DNA of 43,331 nt from assembly GCA_016926955.1 (NCBI GenBank), contig JAFGNN010000067.1, positions 1-43,331 on the forward strand, read 5' to 3'. The notes under the pieces were generated by a model. That model worked only from the letters and a program-made list of their open reading frames with translations, was not told where the DNA came from and made no database searches. The DNA comes from Spirochaetales bacterium. GTDB lineage: Bacteria; Spirochaetota; Spirochaetia; Treponematales; UBA12059. A program made the position numbers and the translations under genes. Positions 16,159 to 25,770 of the stretch are shown piece by piece; the stretch's first letter is position 1; each line of letters starts with the position of its first letter.

Positions 16159-17595
16159 CTAATTTTCGAAATCCACCAGCTCCACCAGCTCCGGATAATC
16201 TATGAAAGGGTTCCTGTTTCCCTGCCATGCCGCCACCGCTCCGTTGCGCGCGGTTTCCTTCGCGCTCACCGGGTCGGCCGCGGCCCAGGCGCGGAGCATG
16301 TTGTCGTACCAAGTTGTTAAGCGAGCTCCCGGTTTAGCCCAAGGATAGGTCGGGGTGTATGATTCTACCGGACTCATGGAAAACGCGGGATCATTGTAGT
16401 AACGGATGGCTATGTAAAAGTGCATGCGGGCGATATCGCCCTTATAGTATGCGAGAGGTTCGAAAACGGTCCCGGTGAATCCGAGATCCATCCTTGCGCT
16501 TCCCAGTTTGGATAGGTTCATTGAGGACCAAGAAGCGCTGCCGACTTCACCATAGGCGAAGTTGCTTCTCTTACCGTTCACATAGCCGTCGGTCGGGAAA
16601 ATGTGGTGTCCATCAGAGTATGCTGGCATTGCGTCACCGAACGAGCTCTTGGGCCACGAGTGTTCGCGGTTGTATCCATCTTGCTCACTATCATAGTTGC
16701 CAAGCTGATTGAGCACGAAGGTATACCAGTACACCGCGGTACTTCCATCAGCGCTCGTGTTCGAGTACATGTCCCAGACCTTGCCACTTGGCGCGGCGTC
16801 GGTGGTTTGGACCATCTCCCAAAGTCCATCATACGTTTTCGGTGTATGTGTCGAGGTTATGATGGTCTGAAGCTCCGCCTTGAGTTCCGCTCCGGAAAGG
16901 CCGTACGCGCTCCGGTAATAGTCGCGCACCGCGAGTGGCAGTTCCGGATTCTCGGTGAAGACCGCGGCGCCGCCCGACTCGATGCTTACCGAGGCCGAGC
17001 CTGAGGTCGACCAGTTCCCGGCGGTGTCGACGCCTTGGACGTAGAGGGTGTGCGTACTGCCGACTGGGAGCGCCGGCGCGGTCCAGGTCGTGTCCGCTAT
17101 CGTAGTCCATCCGCTTGAGTCGGTGGCGTCGAGCTGCACCCTGAACGAAACGGAATCCGTCGAGGCGGTCCAGGTCCAGGTCGGGGTGACATCCGTCGCC
17201 GGACTCTCGAGCGTGACGGCCGGCGCGTCTGGCGCGAGCGTGTCGACCTTCACGGTCCTGACGTCGAACGAGGATTCCTCGCCCTCCGCGTTCACCGCCT
17301 TGATGTACAGGCTGTGGTTGCCGTCCGTCAGGTCGTACGAGGGCGTCCAGGCGCGGGGCAGGACGCCGACGCGCGTCCAGGCGCCGCTCATCGAGTCGAG
17401 CTGGACCAGGTAGGCGTCCGCGTACTCGGCGGCGGTCCAGGTCCAGGTCGGCCGGCTCTGGTTCGTGACGGCCGGCGCCGACAGCACGGGTGCGCCCGGC
17501 ACGGGCAGGTCGAGCGCGGGGGGCATGCAGGACGAAAGACTGAAAAGCAAGAAAAAAACGGCGGCGGACGCCGCGACGAAGGACCGGTTCTTCAC
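16159..17595 (-). CDS. Lipoprotein endonuclease I (EndA/NucM family) with N-terminal Ig-like domains
   Basis: This 478-residue protein has a GTG start with GGAG upstream and a lipobox LSSC (cysteine near 23). Two fibronectin/Ig-like domains (about 30-120 and 125-210) share the pattern P-T-W-T-W-T-A. The C-terminal endonuclease I domain (about 225-478) has N-R-E-H-S-W-P, D-G-H-H-I-F-P-T-D, K-R-S-N-F-A-Y-G, K-G-D-I-A-R-M-H-F and N-R-N-P-F-I-D-Y-P. The histidines of EHSWP and GHHIFP belong to the metal-dependent catalytic site that cuts DNA nonspecifically. The gene is convergent with the other nuclease genes. Base composition shifts inside it: the Ig part is very GC-rich and the nuclease part is not. 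Confidence 0.9.
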   Translation of the reverse strand: MKNRSFVAASAAVFFLLFSLSSCMPPALDLPVPGAPVLSAPAVTNQSRPTWTWTAAEYADAYLVQLDSMSGAWTRVGVLPRAWTPSYDLTDGNHSLYIKAVNAEGEESSFDVRTVKVDTLAPDAPAVTLESPATDVTPTWTWTASTDSVSFRVQLDATDSSGWTTIADTTWTAPALPVGSTHTLYVQGVDTAGNWSTSGSASVSIESGGAAVFTENPELPLAVRDYYRSAYGLSGAELKAELQTIITSTHTPKTYDGLWEMVQTTDAAPSGKVWDMYSNTSADGSTAVYWYTFVLNQLGNYDSEQDGYNREHSWPKSSFGDAMPAYSDGHHIFPTDGYVNGKRSNFAYGEVGSASWSSMNLSKLGSARMDLGFTGTVFEPLAYYKGDIARMHFYIAIRYYNDPAFSMSPVESYTPTYPWAKPGARLTTWYDNMLRAWAAADPVSAKETARNGAVAAWQGNRNPFIDYPELVELVDFEN

Positions 17596-17697
17596 AGGAG
17601 GCTCCCGGATCGGTGGTACCGGCCGTTCCGGGCCGGAAGGGGACTATACACCGCGCCGCGGCCTTTTTTCTACCGGAGCCGGAAGCCCCTCCGACCC

Positions 17698-17726
17698 TTG
17701 CCCCCTCCCCGTTTCCGGTCTACCAT
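17698..17726 (+). promoter_or_regulatory. Candidate promoter of cheX
   Basis: TTGCCC (17698-17703) and TACCAT (17721-17726) with a 17 nt spacer lie upstream of cheX, leaving a leader of about 25 nt with GGAG before the ATG at 17759. The -10 match is moderate. Confidence 0.4.
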
Positions 17727-17758
17727 GAAGGAGCCCCGCCGGGCGCACGGAGTGGAGC

Positions 17759-18256
17759 ATGAACGCCGCGCACGTCAATCCCTTCCTCTCGGCCACCATA
17801 CGCCTTTTCGAGCGGACCTTCGGCGTCGCCGCCGAACCGGGCAAACCCTACCTGGAGGACCGCGGTCTGAGCCACCGCTGGGACATCTCGGGGGTTATGG
17901 TGCTGACGGGTAACGCCATCGGCGTCGTGGCCATCAGGCTGACGCGGCTGCTCGGAGACAAGCTCCTTGACCGCTCCGGCGTCACCTGGAAGACCGAGGA
18001 GGAGCGGCACGAGCTCGTCAACGGCATGGTGGGCGAGCTGGTAAACGTCATCGCGGGCAACGCGTCTACCGAGCTCTCCGGCTTCAACATCGAGATCTCC
18101 GTGCCCGTGGTCATCCAGGGCAAGAACCATACTGTCGCCTGGCCAGACCGCGAACCTATAGTCGGCGTACCATTCAATACGCCCCTGGGGCCCTTCCTCG
18201 TTAACCTCTCGCTCATCGAAGTTCCCGCGGCGTACCGGCAGACGGGGTGCAAGTAA
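17759..18256 (+). CDS. cheX: CheX-type chemotaxis CheY-P phosphatase
   Basis: This 165-residue protein has the CheC/CheX signature M-V-G-E-L-V-N-V-I-A-G-N. E93 and N96 match the catalytic Glu and Asn that remove phosphate from CheY-P in spirochaetal CheX. A single such motif, rather than two, argues for CheX over CheC. The protein would act as a dimer in the cytoplasm to end the motor signal. GGAG lies a few nucleotides before the ATG. It stands alone, with no other chemotaxis gene in the window. Residues 30-75 are also typical of the fold (W-D-I-S-G-V and G-V-V-A-I-R). The TA island and its flanking repeat begin directly after its stop. Confidence 0.85.
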   Translation: MNAAHVNPFLSATIRLFERTFGVAAEPGKPYLEDRGLSHRWDISGVMVLTGNAIGVVAIRLTRLLGDKLLDRSGVTWKTEEERHELVNGMVGELVNVIAGNASTELSGFNIEISVPVVIQGKNHTVAWPDREPIVGVPFNTPLGPFLVNLSLIEVPAAYRQTGCK

Positions 18257-18263
18257 ACGGATT

Positions 18264-18347
18264 GAACCGCAGCTGAGGAAGCGCGCGACAAGCGCGCGGT
18301 ACAATCCATTGCTTGCCGAAAGTAGCGCGAAGCGACGCAGGCGCAGA
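18264..18347 (+). repeat. Left inverted copy of the TA-island flanking repeat
   Basis: This segment matches the reverse complement of 21133-21226. Shared blocks are ACAATCCATT (18301-18310 and 21180-21171), CGAAAG, a 17-bp block (18325-18341 and 21156-21140) and CGCAGA, with a looser GC-rich match upstream (AACCGC, TGAGG). It ends about 20 nt before the first antitoxin gene. Confidence 0.7.
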
Positions 18348-18368
18348 TTTCGAAGCCGGAGGCAAGTC

Positions 18369-18596
18369 ATGACCAAGAAGCTCATCCAGCACGGGAACAG
18401 CGCCGCTCTGGTCATCGACAAGCCGATATTGGAGCTCTTGAACATCACCGTCGACACGACCTTCGAGCTCACCACGGACGGCAGGAACTTGATTCTTTCC
18501 CCGCAGGGCGACAGGCGGGATGAACCGGACTTGCTGCGATCCCTCGAGAAGATAAACGGAAAATTCGGCAACGTCCTGAGTGGCCTCGGCGCGTGA
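18369..18596 (+). CDS. MazE/AbrB-type antitoxin (partner of a decayed Doc toxin)
   Basis: This 75-residue protein begins MTKKLIQHGNSAALVIDKP, the swapped-hairpin AbrB/SpoVT DNA-binding pattern typical of antitoxins, followed by a polar tail (R-R-D-E-P-D-L-L-R-S-L). GGAGG lies 6 nt upstream of the ATG at 18369; an earlier in-frame start lies inside the flanking repeat and is unlikely. Antitoxins of this subfamily are usually paired with a Doc/Fic-type toxin. Here only the C-terminal part of such a toxin follows, overlapping the antitoxin 3' end. The antitoxin itself looks intact and may still bind DNA or neutralise related toxins elsewhere. Confidence 0.75.
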   Translation: MTKKLIQHGNSAALVIDKPILELLNITVDTTFELTTDGRNLILSPQGDRRDEPDLLRSLEKINGKFGNVLSGLGA

Positions 18597-18774
18597 CGGA
18601 AACAAGCAGGTCGCCCTCGCGTCGGCGCTCGTCTTCCTGGACCTGAACGGCTTCGACTTCGATGCCACGGAGGACGAGGCATACGAAGCCATGATGTCCG
18701 TCGCCCGGTCGGAACTCCAGAAACCCGGGCTGACCCGCTTTTTCGTCGGGCACTCCAGGCTAAGATTGGAGTAG
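18580..18774 (+). pseudogene. Truncated Doc (death-on-curing) toxin remnant
   Basis: The frame reads D-G-N-K-Q-V-A-L-A-S-A-L-V-F-L-D-L-N-G-F and then A-T-E-D-E-A-Y-E, which is the C-terminal part of a Doc protein starting at the Fic active-site motif HPFxxGNKR. The preceding about 60-70 residues, including the HPF half of that motif, are absent. The fragment fuses into the end of the antitoxin gene in a different frame, which suggests an internal deletion. The Arg expected in GNKR is Gln here. The last nine residues do not look like Doc. It should be non-toxic. Confidence 0.75.
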
Positions 18775-18810
18775 CAATGCGCGGAGGCGTCGGCACTTGA
18801 AGACTCTCGA

Positions 18811-18843
18811 TGTACACGTGTGCACCTTGCAAACACGTGTACA
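18811..18843 (+). promoter_or_regulatory. Perfect 11-bp inverted-repeat operator
   Basis: TGTACACGTGT (18811-18821) and ACACGTGTACA (18833-18843) are perfect inverted repeats, 11 nt apart. Each arm contains the 8 bp palindrome ACACGTGT. A related half site GCACGTGT lies at about 18855-18862. An AT-rich -10-like sequence (TATATT, 18845-18850) sits between them, so binding should block the promoter of the pair at 18875-19548. Confidence 0.75.
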
Positions 18844-18874
18844 TTATATTAATGAGCACGTGTCGGAGGATGCC

Positions 18875-19135
18875 ATGCTTACGAAACTGACACTCACCAT
18901 AGATCGCGACGTCATAATGAAGGCGAAAAGCTACGCCCGGAAGCGGAAACGCAGCGTTTCCCGGATGGTGGAGGATTACCTCCTCGCCGTTTCTACCGCT
19001 GATGCCGCCGCTGCCTCCGGGACTCAGCATGAGGGCGCCCTGACCAGGAGCGTCACGGGCATGTTCAGGGACGAGTACAAGGGGCAGCCCTATCGTGAGC
19101 TGCTCGAGGAAGCCTTGCTGGAGAATCACGCATGA
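18875..19135 (+). CDS. Antitoxin of a PIN-toxin pair (DUF6364-like, ribbon-helix-helix)
   Basis: This 86-residue protein begins MLTKLTLTIDRDVIMKAKSY, followed by A-R-K-R-K-R-S-V-S-R-M-V-E-D-Y-L. That is the N-terminal beta strand and two helices of a ribbon-helix-helix DNA-binding antitoxin of the DUF6364 type. The C-terminus (Y-R-E-L-L-E-E-A-L-L) probably grips the toxin. GGAGG lies about 5 nt before the ATG at 18875. The stop overlaps the toxin start as ATGA. It probably represses its own promoter through the inverted repeat at 18811-18843. Confidence 0.8.
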   Translation: MLTKLTLTIDRDVIMKAKSYARKRKRSVSRMVEDYLLAVSTADAAAASGTQHEGALTRSVTGMFRDEYKGQPYRELLEEALLENHA

Positions 19136-19548
19136 TCAGGAAGGTCTTCGTCGATTCCGACGTCATCCTCGACGTGGCGACGGGACGGACGCCCTTCGTC
19201 GACGCGAGCGCCGAAACCCTATCCATCATGGAAAATGGGCTTGCCGTCGGTGTCGTCTCGTCGAACAGCGTCACCAATATCTACTACGTGTTGAGAAAGC
19301 TCGGTTCGAGCGAAAAGGCGAAGGCCTTCCTGCGGACCATTCTCGAGTACCTCTCAGTCATTCCGGTGGACCACAACAACATAAGGAAAGCGCTGGACTC
19401 CGAATTTCTCGACTTCGAGGATGGCGTCCAGCATTACTGCGCCTTCGAGAACGGCTGCGACTTGATCGTGACCAGGAACGTCGAAGATTATGGCGAATTC
19501 CAGATCGAAGTGCTCACCCCGCGGGAATTCGTCCTCCGCTTCAAGTAG
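19132..19548 (+). CDS. PIN-domain toxin
   Basis: This 138-residue protein has the PIN-domain acids V-D-S-D-V-I-L-D near the N-terminus, S-N-S-V-T-N-I-Y-Y in the second strand region, F-L-D-F-E-D-G-V-Q near residue 100 and V-T-R-N-V-E-D-Y near the end. These fit a PIN ribonuclease of the type paired with DUF6364 antitoxins. It starts at the ATGA overlap with the antitoxin stop. Its 3' end overlaps the convergent toxin gene at 19541 by 8 nt, so the two TA operons share a tail-to-tail junction with no room for a terminator. Confidence 0.85.
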   Translation: MIRKVFVDSDVILDVATGRTPFVDASAETLSIMENGLAVGVVSSNSVTNIYYVLRKLGSSEKAKAFLRTILEYLSVIPVDHNNIRKALDSEFLDFEDGVQHYCAFENGCDLIVTRNVEDYGEFQIEVLTPREFVLRFK

Positions 19549-19939
19549 CCGCCGAAAGGCCCAGGTCCTTCGCGAGCGCGAGCATGGCCTTGTCCCTTGA
19601 GACGACGGAAGCGCCGTGCCTGCGCGCCGCGATCAGGTAGAACAGGTCGTAAGCGGGGTGGCGTCGCTTCGCCGCTTCGGCGAAGACTTCCTTGCAGAGC
19701 TCTTTCGTGCTTATGAAGTCATCGACGAGCGCGAGACAGCCTTCGATGCCGTCCTGGCAGCTGGCCTCGTCAAGGCCGGAAAACGCCGCATACTTCCAGA
19801 AGGCGTTCGTGATCTCGGACGGATACGTGTCCGGCGCCAGCACCAGGTCGGTGGCTTCGAGCGTCCGGAGAAACGCGGTCTTCATTCCCAGGTTCAAGGC
19901 GATCTCCACCGCGGCGCTCGCGTCGATCACCACGGTCAT
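19541..19939 (-). CDS. vapC: VapC-family PIN-domain toxin
   Basis: This 132-residue protein begins MTVVIDASAAVEIAL, with the first PIN acid in V-I-D-A-S. P-S-E-I-T-N-A-F-W-K supplies the second acid. P-A-Y-D-L-F-Y-L-I-A-A-R and V-V-S-R-D-K-A-M give the third and fourth positions, a standard VapC pattern (the FitB-like subgroup). The ATG at 19939 overlaps the antitoxin stop as ATGA. The frame is open upstream through the antitoxin gene, but that extension has no domain. The gene reads against the neighbouring TA pair and overlaps its end. Confidence 0.85.
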   Translation of the reverse strand: MTVVIDASAAVEIALNLGMKTAFLRTLEATDLVLAPDTYPSEITNAFWKYAAFSGLDEASCQDGIEGCLALVDDFISTKELCKEVFAEAAKRRHPAYDLFYLIAARRHGASVVSRDKAMLALAKDLGLSAAT

Positions 19940-20178
19940 CGTTCGCGATCCTCCCTGACCAGGGCTACGGGATCGGGAAGGCCGGCTCCGTCGATGCCCA
20001 GCTCCTCGAGCCTGCGGATAGCCTCCACCCTGCGCGACTTGTCGCCCAGCTTCACCTCGATTCCTTCCTTCAGAATGACGATAGCCTCCTGGGTAAGGCT
20101 CCGGTGTTCCTTCTCGGCGAGGAATGAAAGCTGGCGGTAGATCTCCGCCGGCACGTCCCGAACCTGCAATGTGGGCAT
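19936..20178 (-). CDS. vapB: FitA/VapB-like ribbon-helix-helix antitoxin
   Basis: This 80-residue protein begins MPTLQVRDVPAEIYRQL, then L-A-E-K-E-H-R-S-L-T-Q-E-A-I-V-I-L. The pattern of beta strand and two helices matches the FitA-type antitoxins, which carry R-D-V-P and S-L-x-x-E. The ATG at 20178 has AGGAGG (20189-20184) at good spacing and was preferred over in-frame upstream starts. The tail L-P-D-P-V-A-L-V-R-E-D-R likely fills the toxin active site. A strong promoter with flanking TGCAA repeats lies just upstream. Confidence 0.85.
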   Translation of the reverse strand: MPTLQVRDVPAEIYRQLSFLAEKEHRSLTQEAIVILKEGIEVKLGDKSRRVEAIRRLEELGIDGAGLPDPVALVREDRER

Positions 20179-20195
20179 ATCGTCCTCCTGCATGC

Positions 20196-20224
20196 AATAT
20201 ACAGGCATTTTGCAACACATACAA
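20196..20224 (-). promoter_or_regulatory. Promoter and operator of the minus-strand VapBC pair
   Basis: On the minus strand TTGTAT (20224-20219) and TATATT (20201-20196) are separated by 17 nt. TGCAA and TTGCA half sites overlap the spacer and the -10 box, a plausible site for antitoxin autorepression. Confidence 0.6.
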
Positions 20225-20264
20225 GTCAAGCGTGGACTTCAGCCCCAAGCCAGGCAAGCGGACG

Positions 20265-20286
20265 GGGATGGATGGTCGCGATGGCG
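20265..20286 (+). repeat. 22-bp direct repeat, left copy
   Basis: Positions 20265-20286 are identical to 21010-21031. The two copies bracket the plus-strand VapBC pair at 20350-20966. Confidence 0.75.
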
Positions 20287-20314
20287 ACGCCACCAGAGCT
20301 TGACGACAGCCAGC

Positions 20315-20334
20315 ATGTGCATTAGCATACACAT
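20315..20334 (+). promoter_or_regulatory. Operator-like inverted repeat of the last VapBC pair
   Basis: ATGTGCAT (20315-20322) and ATACACAT (20327-20334) form an 8 bp inverted repeat with one mismatch and a 4 nt spacer, 15 nt before the antitoxin ATG. It is similar in style to the operators of the other TA pairs here. Confidence 0.5.
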
Positions 20335-20349
20335 GGTGAGGTGTATCCA

Positions 20350-20553
20350 ATGCGCACAAACATCGTTCTGGACGATAACTTGGTCGACGAGGCTTTCAGG
20401 CTCGCCGACGACATCCGGACCAAGCGCGAGCTCCTCGATGCCGCCCTGCGGGAGTTCGTGAACGTGCGAAAGGCCCGAAACCTGAAGGAGCTCAAAGGCA
20501 AGATCGCCTTCGCCGAGGGCTATGACCATAAGGCCATGAGAAGCGCGGGATGA
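20350..20553 (+). CDS. vapB: VapB antitoxin
   Basis: This 67-residue protein begins MRTNIVLDDNLVDEAFRLAD, followed by I-R-T-K-R-E-L-L-D-A-A-L-R-E-F-V. This is the classic VapB ribbon-helix-helix signature of the R-T-N-I-V-L-D-D type. The tail is charged (L-K-E-L-K-G-K-I). The ATG at 20350 has GAGG about 8 nt upstream and was chosen over a GTG nine nucleotides earlier. The stop overlaps the toxin ATG (ATGA), so the two are translationally coupled. Confidence 0.9.
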   Translation: MRTNIVLDDNLVDEAFRLADDIRTKRELLDAALREFVNVRKARNLKELKGKIAFAEGYDHKAMRSAG

Positions 20554-20966
20554 TCCTGCTCGACACGTCCGTGCTGATCGACTACCTGAAGGGAATCGAG
20601 AACCCGGAGTCGGCCGCGCTCGATCGGATAATCGACAAGGGAATACCTTTCGGCATCTGCGCTTTCGTTCTCCAGGAAACCCTGCAGGGGGCGCGGGATC
20701 TGGCGGAATACGAGCGGCTCCGCGAATACCTCGGATCGCTCGTCCTCCACGAGCTCCGGAACGGAATCGGCTCGTACGAAAAGGCCGCGCTCATCAACGT
20801 GAAATGCAGGAAGGCGGGCATCGTCGTCCGGAGTACCATCGACCTCCTCATCGCCGAGATCGCCATCGAGAATGGCCTCGAGCTCCTGCACCGCGACAAC
20901 GACTTCCTGAACATCGCGGGCGTTGTCGGAGAACTCAAGCTCTTCGATCCTCGCGAAGTAGCCTGA
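20550..20966 (+). CDS. vapC: VapC PIN-domain toxin
   Basis: This 138-residue protein begins MILLDTSVLIDYLKG, with the first Asp of the PIN site at residue 5. L-Q-E-T-L-Q-G-A-R gives the Glu. S-T-I-D-L-L-I-A-E-I-A gives the third acid and H-R-D-N-D-F the last. All four are present, so the ribonuclease is probably active. This subfamily includes toxins that cut initiator tRNA, but the target here is unknown. It is the last gene of the TA island; two tight hairpins and the right-hand flanking repeat follow. Confidence 0.9.
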   Translation: MILLDTSVLIDYLKGIENPESAALDRIIDKGIPFGICAFVLQETLQGARDLAEYERLREYLGSLVLHELRNGIGSYEKAALINVKCRKAGIVVRSTIDLLIAEIAIENGLELLHRDNDFLNIAGVVGELKLFDPREVA

Positions 20967-21009
20967 TCACGCTCCCATCCCGAACCTCAAAGAGATATTT
21001 AGCTTGGCA

Positions 21010-21031
21010 GGGATGGATGGTCGCGATGGCG
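21010..21031 (+). repeat. 22-bp direct repeat, right copy
   Basis: Identical to 20265-20286. Its 3' part forms one arm of the hairpin at 21022-21046. Confidence 0.75.
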
Positions 21032-21074
21032 CCGGGCGCCATCGCGGCGACGGAAGGCTTAGTGCCTTCCGTCG
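21022..21074. repeat. Two back-to-back perfect hairpins
   Basis: The first has 12 bp arms (21022-21033 and 21035-21046) with a single-base centre. The second has 11 bp arms (21048-21058 and 21064-21074) with the loop TTAGT. Neither is followed by a T tract on either strand. Confidence 0.7.
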
Positions 21075-21132
21075 ATCCCCCCGACTTCCTGGACAGCTCT
21101 CCCTCTTTTCCCTTCCCTCTTCTCCCTCTTCC

Positions 21133-21226
21133 TCTGCGTCCTGCGTCGCTTCGCGCCGCTTTCGTAGAAGAATGGATTGTAGTGCCCGCGCTTCGCGCAG
21201 GCGACCTCATCTGCGTCTCCGCGGTT
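21133..21226 (-). repeat. Right inverted copy of the TA-island flanking repeat
   Basis: The reverse complement of this segment aligns with 18264-18347, including two exact blocks of 10 and 17 nt. It is embedded between two copies of a 21-nt polypyrimidine repeat. Confidence 0.7.
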
Positions 21227-21293
21227 ATCTTCTAGCTTCCCTCTTCTCCCTCTTCCCTCTGCGCCTCTGCGGTTCTCTTCGTCTTCCTTGATG

Positions 21294-24707
<3,414 letters not shown>

Positions 24708-24750
24708 GCTGGCTTTCCGACAATCAAACGGGATACCCTGAAGTCGCGGT

Positions 24751-24779
24751 ATACTAACCCGATAGCGCGCATGCGACAA
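24751..24779 (-). promoter_or_regulatory. Promoter of mfd
   Basis: On the minus strand TTGTCG (24779-24774) and TAGTAT (24756-24751) have a 17 nt spacer. A start near 24744 leaves a leader of about 37 nt. The same interval must hold the promoter of the divergent gene at 24793, for which no good -35 box was seen. Confidence 0.55.
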
Positions 24780-24792
24780 GGAGCCTTCCGCC

Positions 24793-25770
24793 GTGAAACC
24801 TTCCCGGCCAGCCCGAGTTATCGCCGTTCTCGTCATCGCGTTCCTCGCAGGCGCGTCATACGCCCAGACCCCAGGGGCCTCGACAAGCTCGTTCGGCGCG
24901 GAACTTTCCATCCGCTTTTGGGACGCCCGCGTCTATTACACCGGCGACAGCGTGCACGTGAAGGTGACCCTCCACAATTCGGGCGCCGCGCCGTTCCGCT
25001 TCAAACTGTCCGAGAGCCGCATGTTCTCGCTTTCGTTCGAGGCCCGCACGCCCTCAAACCGCCTTTTGGACGCCTCCGACGACTACAAGCGTACGGTCGC
25101 CGGCAGCATGCCGGTCTATTATCGCGAGATCACCCTGGAGCCCGGCGAGGAATACTCCTTCGTCGAGGACGCGAGCCGTTACGTCAAGCTCGACGAAGCC
25201 GGCCTCTATACCCTTCGCGCCGTCTTCCTTCCCGAACTGCTCCGTCCCGGCGAATCGGGCACCGTCATCCTTTCCAACGCGCTCTCGCTCTCCTTGCGCC
25301 CCGCCGCCGGGCTTCCGGCCTCGGCGCCCGCGGTGTCCGACTCGACCGGCGACGTGCTCCGGCCCGAGAAGATCTCTCCGGACGAGGTGGTTCGACGCAC
25401 CATCGCGGCGCGTCAGAAGGGCCGTTGGGAGGAGTTCTTCCTGTACCTCGACGTGGAGAGCCTGCTCAGGCGGAATGAAGGCCTTCGCCTCCGCTACGAC
25501 CGCGAATCCGACGAGGCCCGGCTCCGCATGATCGAAGCCTATAAGGCCGACCTACGCCTCGACCGTGTCGATACCGACATCGTCGTAATCCCGACCAGCT
25601 TCGAGATCGTGCAGACCGCCTACACCGCGTCCTACGGCACGGTGACGGTCGTGCAGAAATTCGCCTATCCCGGCTTTTCCATGATCAAAGACTATGTGTA
25701 CGAGCTTTCACGGCGGGACGATGTCTGGTACGTCGTCGGATATTCGGTCAGGAACCGGGGAACCGAATGA
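24793..25770 (+). CDS. Exported protein of unknown function
   Basis: This 325-residue protein has a GTG start with AAGGAG about 9 nt upstream and a signal peptide with probable cleavage after A-S-Y-A near residue 24. Residues about 40-175 look like an Ig-like or intracellular-proteinase-inhibitor-like beta sandwich (V-K-V-T-L-H-N-S-G-A-A-P-F-R-F and E-P-G-E-E-Y-S-F). Residues about 200-325 look like a small alpha/beta cone-fold domain ending in D-V-W-Y-V-V-G-Y-S-V, as in NTF2-like exported proteins. The exact family was not recognised. It overlaps the next gene as ATGA, so the two are coupled. The stretch P-G-A-S-T-S-S-F (about residues 27-35) is encoded by a CTCGACAAGCTC-like repeat also seen near 4880. 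Confidence 0.65.
   Translation: MKPSRPARVIAVLVIAFLAGASYAQTPGASTSSFGAELSIRFWDARVYYTGDSVHVKVTLHNSGAAPFRFKLSESRMFSLSFEARTPSNRLLDASDDYKRTVAGSMPVYYREITLEPGEEYSFVEDASRYVKLDEAGLYTLRAVFLPELLRPGESGTVILSNALSLSLRPAAGLPASAPAVSDSTGDVLRPEKISPDEVVRRTIAARQKGRWEEFFLYLDVESLLRRNEGLRLRYDRESDEARLRMIEAYKADLRLDRVDTDIVVIPTSFEIVQTAYTASYGTVTVVQKFAYPGFSMIKDYVYELSRRDDVWYVVGYSVRNRGTE

Larger units (their letters stand above)
20967..21293. other. Repeat-rich intergenic region between the TA island and mfd
   Basis: No gene was seen. From left to right it holds the right copy of the 22-bp direct repeat, two adjacent perfect hairpins (21022-21046 and 21048-21074), a polypyrimidine stretch, the right inverted copy of the island repeat, and a second polypyrimidine stretch. 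A 21-nt polypyrimidine block occurs identically at 21112-21132 and 21236-21256. Confidence 0.7.

Noticed and set aside
18264-21226. Integron cassette array carrying TA genes
   Set aside because: No integrase and no attC-like core sites (GTTRRRY/RYYYAAC) were seen; the flanking repeats are inverted rather than direct after each gene.
21059-21290. Extension of a minus-strand coding frame past mfd
   Set aside because: The translation is low-complexity Arg/Lys/Glu sequence from polypyrimidine repeats and is not in the mfd frame.
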